From AC-52 sp044870295 (GTDB lineage: Bacteria > Actinomycetota > UBA4738): a DNA stretch of 20,638 bases. The stretch is from the NCBI GenBank assembly GCA_044870295.1, contig JBIOYQ010000197.1:1-20638 (forward strand), read 5' to 3'. Positions 1-7,782 of this stretch are shown in pieces. The position numbers were made by a program, and so were the translations under genes. Under the pieces are notes generated by a model that worked only from the letters and a program-made list of their open reading frames with translations, searched no databases and was not told where the DNA came from. The first letter of the stretch is position 1, and the number at the start of each line of letters is the position of its first letter.

Positions 1-2
1 CC

Positions 3-320
3 GGCCCCGGAAAGCCCCTTCAGCAGGAGCGACTCGCCCATGGCAGCCGGCAATTGGTCGTGGTCGGAGCGCGCCCAGACGAGATGGGCACGGATGTGAT
101 GCATCGAGTGAGGATCGCAACCCTCGATCTGGAACCCATCGAGCCTCCGCCCTTGCGTCTGATCGCCTCGATCGTGTTGGCGGAGATCGCTCGGCAAGTC
201 GGGCGCCGACGTCCGGTGCCCGGTCCGGCACCGCGAGCTCCGAGGTACAGGAAGGTCCTCGAGCTCGCATCGGACGGTGACGTCATCTTGGTGGAGCCGT
301 CCCACCTGCTCGACTTCTAG
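3..320 (+). CDS. Hypothetical protein, 5'-truncated at the window edge
   Basis: An open frame runs from the first bases of the window to a TAG at 318-320 without a stop, so the gene probably begins upstream; the first possible internal start is the TTG at 54. About 80% of third codon positions are G or C, as expected for a real gene in this genome, and the other frames are less convincing. The visible part is about 105 residues, with a Val-rich segment (QLVVVGARPDEMG) and a tail ending in EPSHLLDF. I recognise no family. It is convergent with the DUF1801 gene, with 11 nt between the stops. That it is coding is an inference from composition and frame length only; the minus-strand ORF over the same bases is less likely. 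Confidence 0.42.
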   Translation, partial: GPGKPLQQERLAHGSRQLVVVGARPDEMGTDVMHRVRIATLDLEPIEPPPLRLIASIVLAEIARQVGRRRPVPGPAPRAPRYRKVLELASDGDVILVEPSHLLDF

Positions 321-331
321 CGCCCCCACAC

Positions 332-742
332 TCATTGCCAACCAGGAACGCGCCCTGCCTGTTCGATCCACGTGCGCATCACGGGTGCCTGCGCCTCCTC
401 GAGCGTCTTCACCTTCGCGTAGCGGGTCCGCCCCGTGGCTCCAAGGGGCGGGGGCGGGTCGAATTCGGCCCCGCCGAAGAAGACCACATTCACGGAGACG
501 TCATAAGCGACCATCTCGATCATCCACCCCAGTTCTGACAATCCGTAGTACGCCTTCTTCCACTTGACGGCGTAGTGAAGGCCGGGGAGTGTCTCGCGGA
601 TCAACTCGTCCAGCCGTTGGACGATGGGATGCAGGCCGGGCATCACGCTCCCGATCCAGTCTTCGATCTGGGCATGACTATCCGTCGGCACGGGCGGCGG
701 TCGGACCGTGCTCGACCGCGGAGTCTTCCCCCTGGAGTTCAT
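332..742 (-). CDS. DUF1801 domain protein (YdhG/YjbR-like fold)
   Basis: The 136-residue product matches the DUF1801 pattern. An N-terminal helix (IEDWIGSVMPGLHPIVQRLD) is followed by an L-I-R-E-T-L-P-G-L-H-Y-A-V-K-W segment near residues 47-61. A beta core follows (YYGLSELGWMIEMVAY, then VNVVFFGGAEF), and then the basic TRYAKV motif and a C-terminal helix. Members are small soluble proteins of unclear role; one Bacillus homologue was proposed to bind iron, which is not shown here. The ATG at 742 has an AGGA six bases upstream. The gene lies 20 bp downstream of tRNA-Ala on the same strand and could be transcribed with it. Family assignment is good; function is unknown. Confidence 0.8.
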   Translation of the reverse strand: MNSRGKTPRSSTVRPPPVPTDSHAQIEDWIGSVMPGLHPIVQRLDELIRETLPGLHYAVKWKKAYYGLSELGWMIEMVAYDVSVNVVFFGGAEFDPPPPLGATGRTRYAKVKTLEEAQAPVMRTWIEQAGRVPGWQ

Positions 743-762
743 GCCTCATCCTACGGAGCGAG

Positions 763-835
763 TGGACCTGAGGGGATTCGAACCCCTGACCTCTTGCCTG
801 CCGAGCAAGCGCTCTACCAACTGAGCTACAGGCCC
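763..835 (-). tRNA. tRNA-Ala (anticodon GGC)
   Basis: A 73-nt cloverleaf can be folded by hand. The acceptor GGGCCTG pairs with CAGGTCC. The D arm is GCTC/GAGC with the AGTTGGTA loop, the anticodon stem is CTTGC/GCAAG with loop TCGGCAG, and the T arm is AGGGG-TTCGAAT-CCCCT. The anticodon is GGC (codon GCC, Ala). Alanine identity is supported independently by the G3-U70 wobble pair in the acceptor stem and by discriminator A73. The 3' CCA is not encoded (ACTC follows). Base 33, immediately before the anticodon, is C rather than the nearly universal U, and the 32-38 pair would be U-G. The flanking stem is perfect, so a shifted anticodon is unlikely. Confidence 0.93.
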
Positions 836-846
836 TCGGAGCAGCG

Positions 847-855
847 ATTGTAGCA
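847..855 (-). promoter_or_regulatory. Extended -10 promoter for tRNA-Ala
   Basis: On the minus strand TGC-TACAAT ends 11 nt before the first tRNA base, an extended -10 with five of six consensus bases. Transcription would begin near 840. The nearest -35-like hexamer, TTGCCA at 874-879, is 21 bp away, so recognition would depend on the extended -10. Confidence 0.5.
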
Positions 856-982
856 ATGGCTCTCCCCGGCCCCTGGCAAGGGTCGCCCCGCGACCAAGCC
901 AATCTTTGTCCGTTTCCGAACCGTAGCTTTGGAGACAGGGTGCGAGGGTAGAAAGACTTCTCCCCATCCAGGAGGCTGAATC

Positions 983-2401
983 ATGACGAAGCACGGTCGA
1001 GGCACCAAGAGGTTCGCACTACTGGCGGGCGCGGTCGGTTCGTTCGTGCTCGCCGTTTCGCTCACGGGCACGGCCGGCGCCGTCCCCACCGCGACCACGG
1101 AACGGGTGAGCGTCGGAACCCTTGGCGAGCAAGGCAACATGATGAGTGGCCGGTTCGCCGGTCCGGCCATCAACGCCGACGGCTCCGTGGTCGCGTTCGA
1201 CTCGGAAGCCAACACGCTCGTTCCGAACGACACGAACGGAGAGGTCGACGTCTTCGTCCGCGACCGCACCACCGGCACCCTCGAGCGCGTGAGCATCCGG
1301 AGCAACGGGACCCAGGGCAACGACGTGAGCACCCGCCCGACATTGAGTGCGAACGGCAATATGGTGGCCTTCGACTCCTCCGCCTCGAACCTCGTCTCGG
1401 GTGACACCAACCAGCAGCTGGACGTGTTCGTCCACAAGCGGTCGACCCATCAGACGCAGCGCATCAGCGTCTCCTCCGACGAGGTCCAGGGCACCGGCTC
1501 GAGCAACAGCCCATCGTTCGGCGGACACTTCGTGTCCTTCATCTCTTCCTCGCCCAACTTGGTCCCGAACGACACCAACGGGGTCGAGGACGTGTTCGTT
1601 CGCGATCTCCAGGCCGGCACGACCGAGCGGGTCAGCGTGTCCTCCACCGGCGAGCAAGGCAACTCGTCATCGACGTTCGCTTCGATCAGCGCCGGCGGCC
1701 GGTACGTCGTGTTCTCGTCCTTCGCCAGCAACCTGGTCACTGGTGACACCAACGACCAGTTCGACTCGTTCATCCACGATCGGCAGACGGGCGTCACCGA
1801 GCGCGTCAGCGTGAGCAGCGACGAGGTCCAGGGGAACTTCCAGAGCGTCGCACCGACGGTCAGCAAGAACGGCCGATTCGTCGCGTTCTATTCCGACGCC
1901 ACGAACCTCGTTCCGGACGACACGAACGACCGGACCGACATCTTCGTCCGCGATCGCACCCAGGGAACCACCGAGCGCGACAGCGTCAGCAGCGACGAGC
2001 AGCAGGCCGACGGCAGCAGTCCCGAGCCCGGCGTGCGAGGGTTCAACGCCAGCGGCCCGGACATCACCCCGGACGGGCGCTACGTCGCCTTCTTCTCATC
2101 GGCCACGAACCTGGTCCCGGGCGACACGAATACGTGCCCAACGTTCTTCAGCGAAACGGGTACGTGTCCCGATGCCTTCGTCCGTGACCGCGTCGCCGGC
2201 ACCACGACCCGCGTCAGCCTCTTCCCCGACGGCTCCCAGTCGAACGAACGAAACTCCGACCCGGTCATCAGCGACGATGGCCTGGTGATCGCGTTCTGGT
2301 CCGCGGCGGCCCTGGTACCCGAGGACACGAACACGTGTCCCCTGTTCTCGAACTTTGCGGGGAACTGTCCGGACATCTTCGTGCGCGATCAGGGCGCCTA
2401 G
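983..2401 (+). CDS. Secreted seven-repeat PD40/TolB-like beta-propeller protein
   Basis: The 472-residue protein starts with a Sec signal peptide: basic MTKHGRGTKR, a hydrophobic core near residues 11-28, and a likely cleavage after TAGA near residue 33. The rest is seven repeats of about 50-60 residues. Each has an ERVSV-type strand, a G-x-Q-G-N segment, an F-D-S or F-x-S strand, a NLVPxDTN loop and a D-x-F-V-R-D-R strand. The first ERVSV and the last DIFVRD could close the ring, giving a seven-bladed propeller. Repeats 6 and 7 carry inserts with a C-x9-C pair after the DTN loop. The ATG is preceded by AGGAGG at 970-975, 7 nt away. It is probably an extracytoplasmic binding or scaffold protein; no catalytic motif is visible and the ligand is unknown. 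A TAGAAA at 949 could be a weak -10. Confidence 0.85.
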   Translation: MTKHGRGTKRFALLAGAVGSFVLAVSLTGTAGAVPTATTERVSVGTLGEQGNMMSGRFAGPAINADGSVVAFDSEANTLVPNDTNGEVDVFVRDRTTGTLERVSIRSNGTQGNDVSTRPTLSANGNMVAFDSSASNLVSGDTNQQLDVFVHKRSTHQTQRISVSSDEVQGTGSSNSPSFGGHFVSFISSSPNLVPNDTNGVEDVFVRDLQAGTTERVSVSSTGEQGNSSSTFASISAGGRYVVFSSFASNLVTGDTNDQFDSFIHDRQTGVTERVSVSSDEVQGNFQSVAPTVSKNGRFVAFYSDATNLVPDDTNDRTDIFVRDRTQGTTERDSVSSDEQQADGSSPEPGVRGFNASGPDITPDGRYVAFFSSATNLVPGDTNTCPTFFSETGTCPDAFVRDRVAGTTTRVSLFPDGSQSNERNSDPVISDDGLVIAFWSAAALVPEDTNTCPLFSNFAGNCPDIFVRDQGA

Positions 2402-2496
2402 CCCGGCGGCCGGACACCCGGCAGCTCCGAGGAGGTCTTCCTGAAGCCCCGGCCTGGACTGGCCGATACAGGAACGGCGGATCCGAAGGAGTACAG

Positions 2497-4302
2497 GTGG
2501 CGGTCGAGCAGAGCGCCCAGCGCGAGGGAGGACCCTCGCTCCCCTGGGCCGTCGAGGGCGAGCTGCGGTCAATGGCGCAGCTCGAGATGCTGCATCGCCT
2601 GGCCAGGCGGCTGAACCAGCTCAACAACGTGGCCCAGATCGGGGAGGTCATCACCTCCGAGCTTCGGGCTCTCATCGACTACCACAACTGCCGGGTGCAC
2701 CTCATCGACGACGACGGCGAGACCCTGCTCCCCATCGCCTTCCGCGGCGAGCTGACCGAGTACCAGGGCGAGACGTTCGACGCGCTGATCCTGAAGATCG
2801 GCCAGGGTGTGACCGGGCGGGTCGCCGAGATCGGCGAGTCCTACTACACGCCCAACGCGAACGACGACCCCCAGGCCGTCACCATCCCCGGCACGCCCGA
2901 GGTCGACGAGTCCCTGCTGGTGGTGCCCCTCAAATACGGCGACCGTGTGATCGGGACCGTCGCCCTGGCCAAGCTCGGCGTCGACCAGTTCGACTTCCGC
3001 GATATGCGGGTCCTGGAGGTCCTGGCGTCGCATGCCGCGGTGGCGATCGAGAACGCACGGCTGTTGGAGCGTGAGCGCCAGTCGGCGGCGGTGGCCCACG
3101 AGTTGGTGAAGTTTTCCCAATCACTGACGCGGCTGAGAGACGTGGATGCGGTCCTCGAGCACGCCATCGAGCCCATCCCGGCACTGATCGATTGCTCGGG
3201 CGTCCATGTCTACGTACGGAACCCGACCACCCACGGGTTCCGATACGCCTTCGGGAAGGGGCTGGGAGCGGACCTGGCGGACGACCGCCCAGAGGTACCC
3301 GCGAAGGTCGCCGAGCCGATGGTCCACTCGCTCGACCACCCTTTCATCCTGACCAAGGACGTCGTCTCCAACTTCCCGCCGGAATACCGAACTCCGGGAC
3401 TGGATTTCCAGGGCGAGATCTTGATCGCACCCCTGCGGTGGGAGCCGGCCGGCACGGGATCGATCGTGATCCTGGCGCCGAACGAGGCACATGGCTTCAC
3501 CGAACGGGACCTCGAGCTGGCGCGCGGTATCGCCGATATCACCTCTCTGGCCCTGGGGAACGCCAGCCGGTTCCACGAGCTGGAGCAGGCGGCGGACCGG
3601 CTTCGAGCCCTCGACGAGATGAAGAACATGTTCCTGGATGCCGTGTCGCACGAGCTGCGGACGCCCCTGGCGGCCGTGCTCGGTATCGCGCTGACCCTCC
3701 AGCGCCGGGATATGGAGCTGACGCGTGAAGACCAGTTCGACCTTGTCTCGCGACTGGCGACGAACGCCCGGAAGCTGGAGCGACTGCTCTCCGACCTGCT
3801 GGACCTGGACCGCCTGACCCGAGGGATCCTTCGACCCAACCGCCACCCCACCGACGTCGGGGCGCTGGTTCGCCGCGTCGTCGAGAACTGCGACTTCCTC
3901 GACCACCACGCCGTGACCATCGAGGCCGCGCCCGTGTCCATCCCGCTGGACGGAGCGAAGGTGGAGCGGATCGTGGAGAACCTCCTGGCCAACACGGCGC
4001 GCCACACTCCAGCAGGCACACGCGTCCGGGTGTCGGTCGCGCCCTGCGACGGAGGGGTCGAGGTGTGCGTGGAGGACGACGGCCCGGGCATCCCGCCCGA
4101 CCTGCGCGAGTCGATCTTCCAGCCGTTCCAGCAGGGACCGAACCGCAACCCGCATTCGCCCGGCGTCGGCATCGGACTCTCGCTCGTGGCGCGGTTCGCG
4201 GAGCTGCATGGAGGGCGTGCCTGGGTCGAGGAGCGCGACGGCGGCGGTGCCTGTTTCCGGGTCTATCTCGCCGCGGAGGATCCGCTCCCTCAGCTCTCCT
4301 GA
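2497..4302 (+). CDS. Sensor histidine kinase with two GAF domains, soluble
   Basis: The start is the GTG at 2497 because AAGGAG (2486-2491) sits 5 nt before it; the frame is open further upstream but without a better site. The 601-residue product has no membrane segment. GAF-like domain 1 covers about residues 40-185 (GQGVTGRVAE and LVVPLKYGDRVIGTVAL motifs). A second, more divergent GAF-like domain covers about 200-360. A HisKA domain follows, with H385 in VSHELRTPL as the phosphoacceptor. The HATPase_c domain has an N box (ENLLANTARHTP, near 493), a G1 box (DDGPGIP, near 527) and a G2 box (GVGIGLSLV, near 556). It should autophosphorylate and pass phosphate to a response regulator, but none is encoded nearby, so it is an orphan here. 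The sensed signal is unknown; no haem- or bilin-specific residues are evident. Confidence 0.92.
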   Translation: MAVEQSAQREGGPSLPWAVEGELRSMAQLEMLHRLARRLNQLNNVAQIGEVITSELRALIDYHNCRVHLIDDDGETLLPIAFRGELTEYQGETFDALILKIGQGVTGRVAEIGESYYTPNANDDPQAVTIPGTPEVDESLLVVPLKYGDRVIGTVALAKLGVDQFDFRDMRVLEVLASHAAVAIENARLLERERQSAAVAHELVKFSQSLTRLRDVDAVLEHAIEPIPALIDCSGVHVYVRNPTTHGFRYAFGKGLGADLADDRPEVPAKVAEPMVHSLDHPFILTKDVVSNFPPEYRTPGLDFQGEILIAPLRWEPAGTGSIVILAPNEAHGFTERDLELARGIADITSLALGNASRFHELEQAADRLRALDEMKNMFLDAVSHELRTPLAAVLGIALTLQRRDMELTREDQFDLVSRLATNARKLERLLSDLLDLDRLTRGILRPNRHPTDVGALVRRVVENCDFLDHHAVTIEAAPVSIPLDGAKVERIVENLLANTARHTPAGTRVRVSVAPCDGGVEVCVEDDGPGIPPDLRESIFQPFQQGPNRNPHSPGVGIGLSLVARFAELHGGRAWVEERDGGGACFRVYLAAEDPLPQLS

Positions 4303-4311
4303 CACACGGTC

Positions 4312-4341
4312 TTGTCCGTTGGTACGTGTCCCCGGTAGAGT
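4312..4341 (+). promoter_or_regulatory. Candidate sigma-70-type promoter for the PQQ-like propeller gene
   Basis: TTGTCC (4312-4317) and TAGAGT (4336-4341) are separated by 18 bp and lie in the 74-bp gap after the kinase gene. They would start a transcript about 30 nt before the ATG at 4377. The -35 matches consensus at four of six positions; this is motif matching only. Confidence 0.33.
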
Positions 4342-4376
4342 CTGGCGCTCTGGTCCCTGCCCGAAAGGACTTCATC

Positions 4377-5555
4377 ATGAGCGCACTCGGCCGGATCGTC
4401 TCCATCGGCGCGGTCGCCGTCAGCCTCCTCATGCCGAGCCCCGCATCGGCGACGCGCCCGGAATCGACCCAGCCAGGAGCCGATGCGGACTGGCGAGGAT
4501 TCCACTTCGACGACCAAAACAATCGGGTCAATCCTCGCGAGACCATCCTGAACACGTCCAATGTTCGAGACCTGGTCCCGGCGTGGACGTACACGGGACC
4601 CACCTTCTTCATGGGATCGCCCGCCGTCGTGGACGGGGTCGTCTACGCCGGAACGACCGGGACCGGCCGGGGCACCATGTTCGCCTTCGACGCCGCCACG
4701 GGCGCGGTGCTCTGGAGCATCCCCATGGACGTGGAGGGAAGCCCGTCGGTCGAGGACGGCATCCTCTATGTCGTGAGAGGGTTTGGACAGGGGCTGGATT
4801 CCGCTCTCCTCGCCCTGAATCCTCAAGATGGATCGACGATCTGGTCGGCCGACGTGTACTCGTTCGGGAACCCCTCACCGACCGTCGCGGCCGGGACGGT
4901 CTATGTGGGGGACTCGAACGGCGAGACGAACGCAGTCGTCGCGTTCGACGGCGCCGCGGGCGACCAGCTCTGGTCCACGCCGATCGGAGGGAGCATGCAG
5001 AGTCCTCCGGCCGTGGCATCCGGGGTCCTGTACCTCGGAACGCAGCAGGGCAAGATCCTCGCGCTGGACGCCTCCACAGGGACGCTCCTGTGGCGGACAC
5101 GAATCAAAGCCATGATGAGGTACTCGGCCCCGACCATCGTCGACGGGACCCTCTACATCGGCGGCGAGGACGATCGTCTCTACGCGATCGACGCGGCCTC
5201 GGGGACCCACCTGTGGAGCGCCAAGACGGCGGGTGGCGATCCGACTTCGCCCGTCGTGTCGGGCGGGATCGTGTACACGGAGACGAATGGCCAGACCTAC
5301 GCGCTGGACGCAACCACGGGCGCCTACCTCTGGCACGTCGGTATCGGAGGTGCGGGACCCTCACCGGCATTGGCCAACGGCGTGCTCTACCTGGCCGACG
5401 GTGTTGGCGCCATCTACGCTCTCGACGCGAGTTCTGGCGACGTGCTGTGGAACGCACCCCTGCATCGATACGTCGAGTCGTCGCCGGTGGTCGTGAACGG
5501 CATGGTGTTCATCGGAACCAACTATTACGAGCTGCACGCCTACAAGCTGCCCTAG
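4377..5555 (+). CDS. Secreted PQQ-like beta-propeller repeat protein
   Basis: The ATG at 4377 has AAAGGA (4364-4369) 7 nt upstream and begins a clear signal peptide (hydrophobic core to ASA, cleavage near residue 24); the upstream extension of the frame lies inside the kinase gene. The mature protein opens with an A-D-W-x-G-F-H-x-D-D-x-N-N-R-x-N segment typical of PQQ-like proteins. It then carries seven repeats of the A-x-D-A-x-x-G-x-x-L-W type (FAFDAATGAVLW, YALDATTGAYLW, and so on). An N-terminal PAWTY strand and the C-terminal ELHAYKLP complete an eighth blade. The fold is shared with BamB and quinoprotein dehydrogenases. No dehydrogenase catalytic Asp/Ca site or haem motif is evident, so a non-enzymatic extracellular role is more likely. 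Its stop is 4 bp from the convergent rsfS stop. Confidence 0.86.
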   Translation: MSALGRIVSIGAVAVSLLMPSPASATRPESTQPGADADWRGFHFDDQNNRVNPRETILNTSNVRDLVPAWTYTGPTFFMGSPAVVDGVVYAGTTGTGRGTMFAFDAATGAVLWSIPMDVEGSPSVEDGILYVVRGFGQGLDSALLALNPQDGSTIWSADVYSFGNPSPTVAAGTVYVGDSNGETNAVVAFDGAAGDQLWSTPIGGSMQSPPAVASGVLYLGTQQGKILALDASTGTLLWRTRIKAMMRYSAPTIVDGTLYIGGEDDRLYAIDAASGTHLWSAKTAGGDPTSPVVSGGIVYTETNGQTYALDATTGAYLWHVGIGGAGPSPALANGVLYLADGVGAIYALDASSGDVLWNAPLHRYVESSPVVVNGMVFIGTNYYELHAYKLP

Positions 5556-5559
5556 TCCG

Positions 5560-5928
5560 TCAGCCCGACGACACCTCGGCGTGGTCCTCCCAGTCGACCC
5601 GGGGCGCGTCCACCCACAGGCGCTCCAGCCGGTAGAAGTCGCGCTGCTCCTGACTGAACACGTGCACGACCAGGTCGACGAAGTCGAGCAGGACCCACCT
5701 CGAGGAGGACGCTCCCTCGACCCGGACGGGCTTCACCCCGCGATCCTTGAGGGCCTTCTCGACCTCCTCGGCGATGGTCTTGGCCTGGCGGTCGGAGGAG
5801 CCGGAGGCGATCACGAAGTAGTCGGTGATCGTGATGAGGTCTCGGACGTCGAGGACCAGGACGTCCTCGCCCTGCTTCTCCGAGGCGGCGCGGGCCGCGA
5901 CGCAGGCGAGGTCCACGGACGCCGTCAC
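5560..5928 (-). CDS. rsfS: Ribosome silencing factor RsfS (Iojap/YbeB)
   Basis: The 122-residue product shows the RsfS family along its whole length. It begins MTASVDLACVAARAASEK, then EDVLVLDVRDLITITDYFVIASG, SDRQAKTIAEEVEKAL, RVEGASSSRWVLLDFVDLVVHVF and REFY-like DFYRLERLWVDAP. RsfS binds uL14 on the 50S subunit and blocks 30S joining when nutrients are low. The GTG at 5928 is chosen because family members begin with a short MTA-type N-terminus; the GTG at 5943 is in frame and cannot be excluded. AGGGG lies about 14 nt upstream of the chosen start. It is the last gene of the obg-nadD group, 31 nt after the LytR_C-protein stop, and may be co-transcribed with nadD as in many actinobacteria. 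Confidence 0.93.
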   Translation of the reverse strand: MTASVDLACVAARAASEKQGEDVLVLDVRDLITITDYFVIASGSSDRQAKTIAEEVEKALKDRGVKPVRVEGASSSRWVLLDFVDLVVHVFSQEQRDFYRLERLWVDAPRVDWEDHAEVSSG

Positions 5929-5959
5929 CGGGTCGGTGACCACCCCTGGTTCGCCGCGA

Positions 5960-7174
5960 TCAACCTGACTTGAAGTCCTTTCCCACCTTGATGGTGATGT
6001 CCGCCACACCCGTCGGCTGGGAATCAACGTACACCATTCCCACGCCCAAGATGGCCTGAACGTGCTCGGCATCCTGCTCGAAGGCGTCACCGCCGGCCAC
6101 GATCTCGGTCTGGGTCACGCTGTGGGAGAAGGCGTCCTGGGCAGCCACCACCCGATACCCCGCCGGGGCCAGCAGCTCGGCCAGCTCCCGTCCCACCGTC
6201 GCGCGCCCGTTGCCGTTGAGGATCACCACGCGGACCAGCCGCTGGCCGGAGGCGGCCCCGAAGTAGCGGCTCACCAGGTCGGCGGACGCGTCACTGTCGA
6301 CCTCGATGCCTCCATCCAGGTTCGGCGCCGTCGGCAGCTCGACGACGATGGCGTTCGAGGCCCGATCGAGCAGGACGCGGACCTGTTCGATGGAGTCGCT
6401 CTGGCCGATCAACGACCTCCACGCTGTGTCGCTCCCCTTCGCCGAGAACAGCCCGGCGAGCACCTCTTCCCACCGGCCCGTCAGGTCGTCGGGTGTGGCC
6501 TGCTCGAGGTACGCGACGACCGCCCCGCCCGTGAGGTGGACCGGCCCAGGGCCCAGGAGCTGGGTGCCGAACGTGAACGGGGCCTCCGCCTGGACGTCGA
6601 TCCCGCGCAGCCCGTCCACCACGTTCATCAGCGCCGTGCTGTCGAAGGTGACGTGGTGCTCCACCCGCCGGTCGAGCGCGGCCTGCACGGCCGCGACCAT
6701 CAGCCCCGTCGAGACTGCCGCTTCGCTCACCGTGATGGGGTCTCCGCCGGTGATGTCGACCTCTGCTGAAGAGGGGATGGCCACGATCGCCGCGGGGCTC
6801 CCGTCGCGCACCGCCATCACCGCGACCACGCGCTGGATGCCGAGGTCGAGCGACAGCGCCACCGCCCCGGATCTCACCTGGACCTCGGCGGGGGTCGGGG
6901 TGCGGCTGCTCGGGTGGCCCCGGGACAACACCACGACCGCGCCGACCACCATGGCGATCAGGACGACCAGGCCGGTCAGCCGCCTGCGCGCCCGGCGACG
7001 TCGGATGGCCTCCGCTCTGCGGGCAGCCCAACGCTCCAGGATCTCCGGAGGGGGCCAGTCGGCCAGTGGCGGCAGGTCGTCGGGCACGGGGTGGTCCCGC
7101 AGGTCGGCCCGTTCGGGAACGGGCCTGCGCTCAGAGCCGAGGTCCACGACGTCGTCCAGGTCGTCGCGCGTCAC
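5960..7174 (-). CDS. Membrane protein with degenerate LCP-like domain and LytR_C domain
   Basis: The 404-residue protein has an acidic, proline-rich cytoplasmic N-terminus, an Arg-rich stretch (51-65) and one membrane span at about 67-84. An extracytoplasmic region at 110-243 can be aligned with the LytR-CpsA-Psr (LCP) fold through HHVTFDSTALMNVVDGLRGIDV and GPVHLTGGAVVAYLEQ. A LytR_C domain follows at about 315-404, starting RVVILNGNG. Canonical LCP enzymes join wall polymers to peptidoglycan and use conserved Arg/Asp residues in the RSD and AYxRxR motifs. Those residues are not present here, so it is probably non-catalytic and may be a binding or scaffold protein. The GTG start overlaps the nadD stop by 4 bp (GTGA), suggesting coupling. 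The location between nadD and rsfS is common in actinobacteria. Confidence 0.78.
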   Translation of the reverse strand: MTRDDLDDVVDLGSERRPVPERADLRDHPVPDDLPPLADWPPPEILERWAARRAEAIRRRRARRRLTGLVVLIAMVVGAVVVLSRGHPSSRTPTPAEVQVRSGAVALSLDLGIQRVVAVMAVRDGSPAAIVAIPSSAEVDITGGDPITVSEAAVSTGLMVAAVQAALDRRVEHHVTFDSTALMNVVDGLRGIDVQAEAPFTFGTQLLGPGPVHLTGGAVVAYLEQATPDDLTGRWEEVLAGLFSAKGSDTAWRSLIGQSDSIEQVRVLLDRASNAIVVELPTAPNLDGGIEVDSDASADLVSRYFGAASGQRLVRVVILNGNGRATVGRELAELLAPAGYRVVAAQDAFSHSVTQTEIVAGGDAFEQDAEHVQAILGVGMVYVDSQPTGVADITIKVGKDFKSG

Positions 7175-7782
7175 GAGGCCTCGCGGTAGAGCCCGAACTT
7201 CTGGATGTAGGTCTCCACGCCCTCGGGCACCAGATACCGGATGGGCTGGCCCTCGCGGACCCGCCGCCGGATGTCCGTGGAGGAGATCGCCAGGGCCGGC
7301 ACATCCAGCACCGAGACCTTCGGGTGCGGACCCCGGGCCTCCTGCCGGAACCTGGCCATGTCGTAGCCGGGCCGCGTGGCCGCGATGAAGTGGGCCAGGG
7401 CCAGGACCTCCTCCGGGTCCTTCCAGTTCAGGATCTCGAGCATGGCATCGGCTCCCGTGATGAAGAAGAGCTCGATGTCTTCCTCGGCCGTTCGGCGTAG
7501 TTCCTGAAGGGTTTCCACCGTGTACGTGGGTCCCTCACGCTCGATCTCCAGGCGGGATACCCAGAATCGGGGGTTGCTGGACGTGGCGATCACGGTCATG
7601 AGGTACCGGTGCTCCGCGACGGAGACCTCACGGTCCGCCTTCATCCAGGGCTGTCCGGTCGGCACGAAAGCAACCTCGTCCAGGTGGAACGCCCACAGGG
7701 CAGCCTCGGCGGTCACCAGATGGCCGTGATGGATGGGGTCGAACGTCCCGCCCATCACCCCCAGCCGCTTGGGGGCGCTCAC
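7171..7782 (-). CDS. nadD: Nicotinate-nucleotide adenylyltransferase NadD
   Basis: The 203-residue enzyme transfers AMP from ATP to nicotinate mononucleotide, forming deamido-NAD in NAD synthesis. The nucleotidyltransferase signature GGTFDPIHHGHL covers residues 11-22, with the HxGH at 18-21. WVSRLEIEREGPTYTVETL, FITGADAM and ISSTDIRRRV are the other family blocks, and the total length is normal. The GTG at 7782 is chosen because homology begins there (KRLGVMGG); the longer open frame is an out-of-frame reading of the DinB-like gene. The start overlaps the preceding stop as GTGA, with GGAGGAG 11 nt upstream. The same overlap occurs at its own 3' end. Confidence 0.95.
   Translation of the reverse strand: MSAPKRLGVMGGTFDPIHHGHLVTAEAALWAFHLDEVAFVPTGQPWMKADREVSVAEHRYLMTVIATSSNPRFWVSRLEIEREGPTYTVETLQELRRTAEEDIELFFITGADAMLEILNWKDPEEVLALAHFIAATRPGYDMARFRQEARGPHPKVSVLDVPALAISSTDIRRRVREGQPIRYLVPEGVETYIQKFGLYREAS

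Noticed and set aside
800..808. Reading the tRNA anticodon as CGG (Pro) so that base 33 is U
   Set aside because: That shift breaks the perfect CTTGC/GCAAG stem, and G3-U70 with A73 supports alanine.
2335..2496. Longer N-terminus for the histidine kinase starting at 2335
   Set aside because: It overlaps the propeller gene, is Arg/Gly rich and lacks a ribosome binding site; the GTG at 2497 has AAGGAG 5 nt upstream.
2402..2496. Possible intrinsic terminator (CCGGCGGCCGG) after the propeller gene
   Set aside because: The palindrome has almost no loop and no T-run follows it.
3121..4305. 394-codon minus-strand open frame antisense to the histidine kinase
   Set aside because: The plus strand carries the full HisKA and HATPase motifs; the antisense product has no domain.
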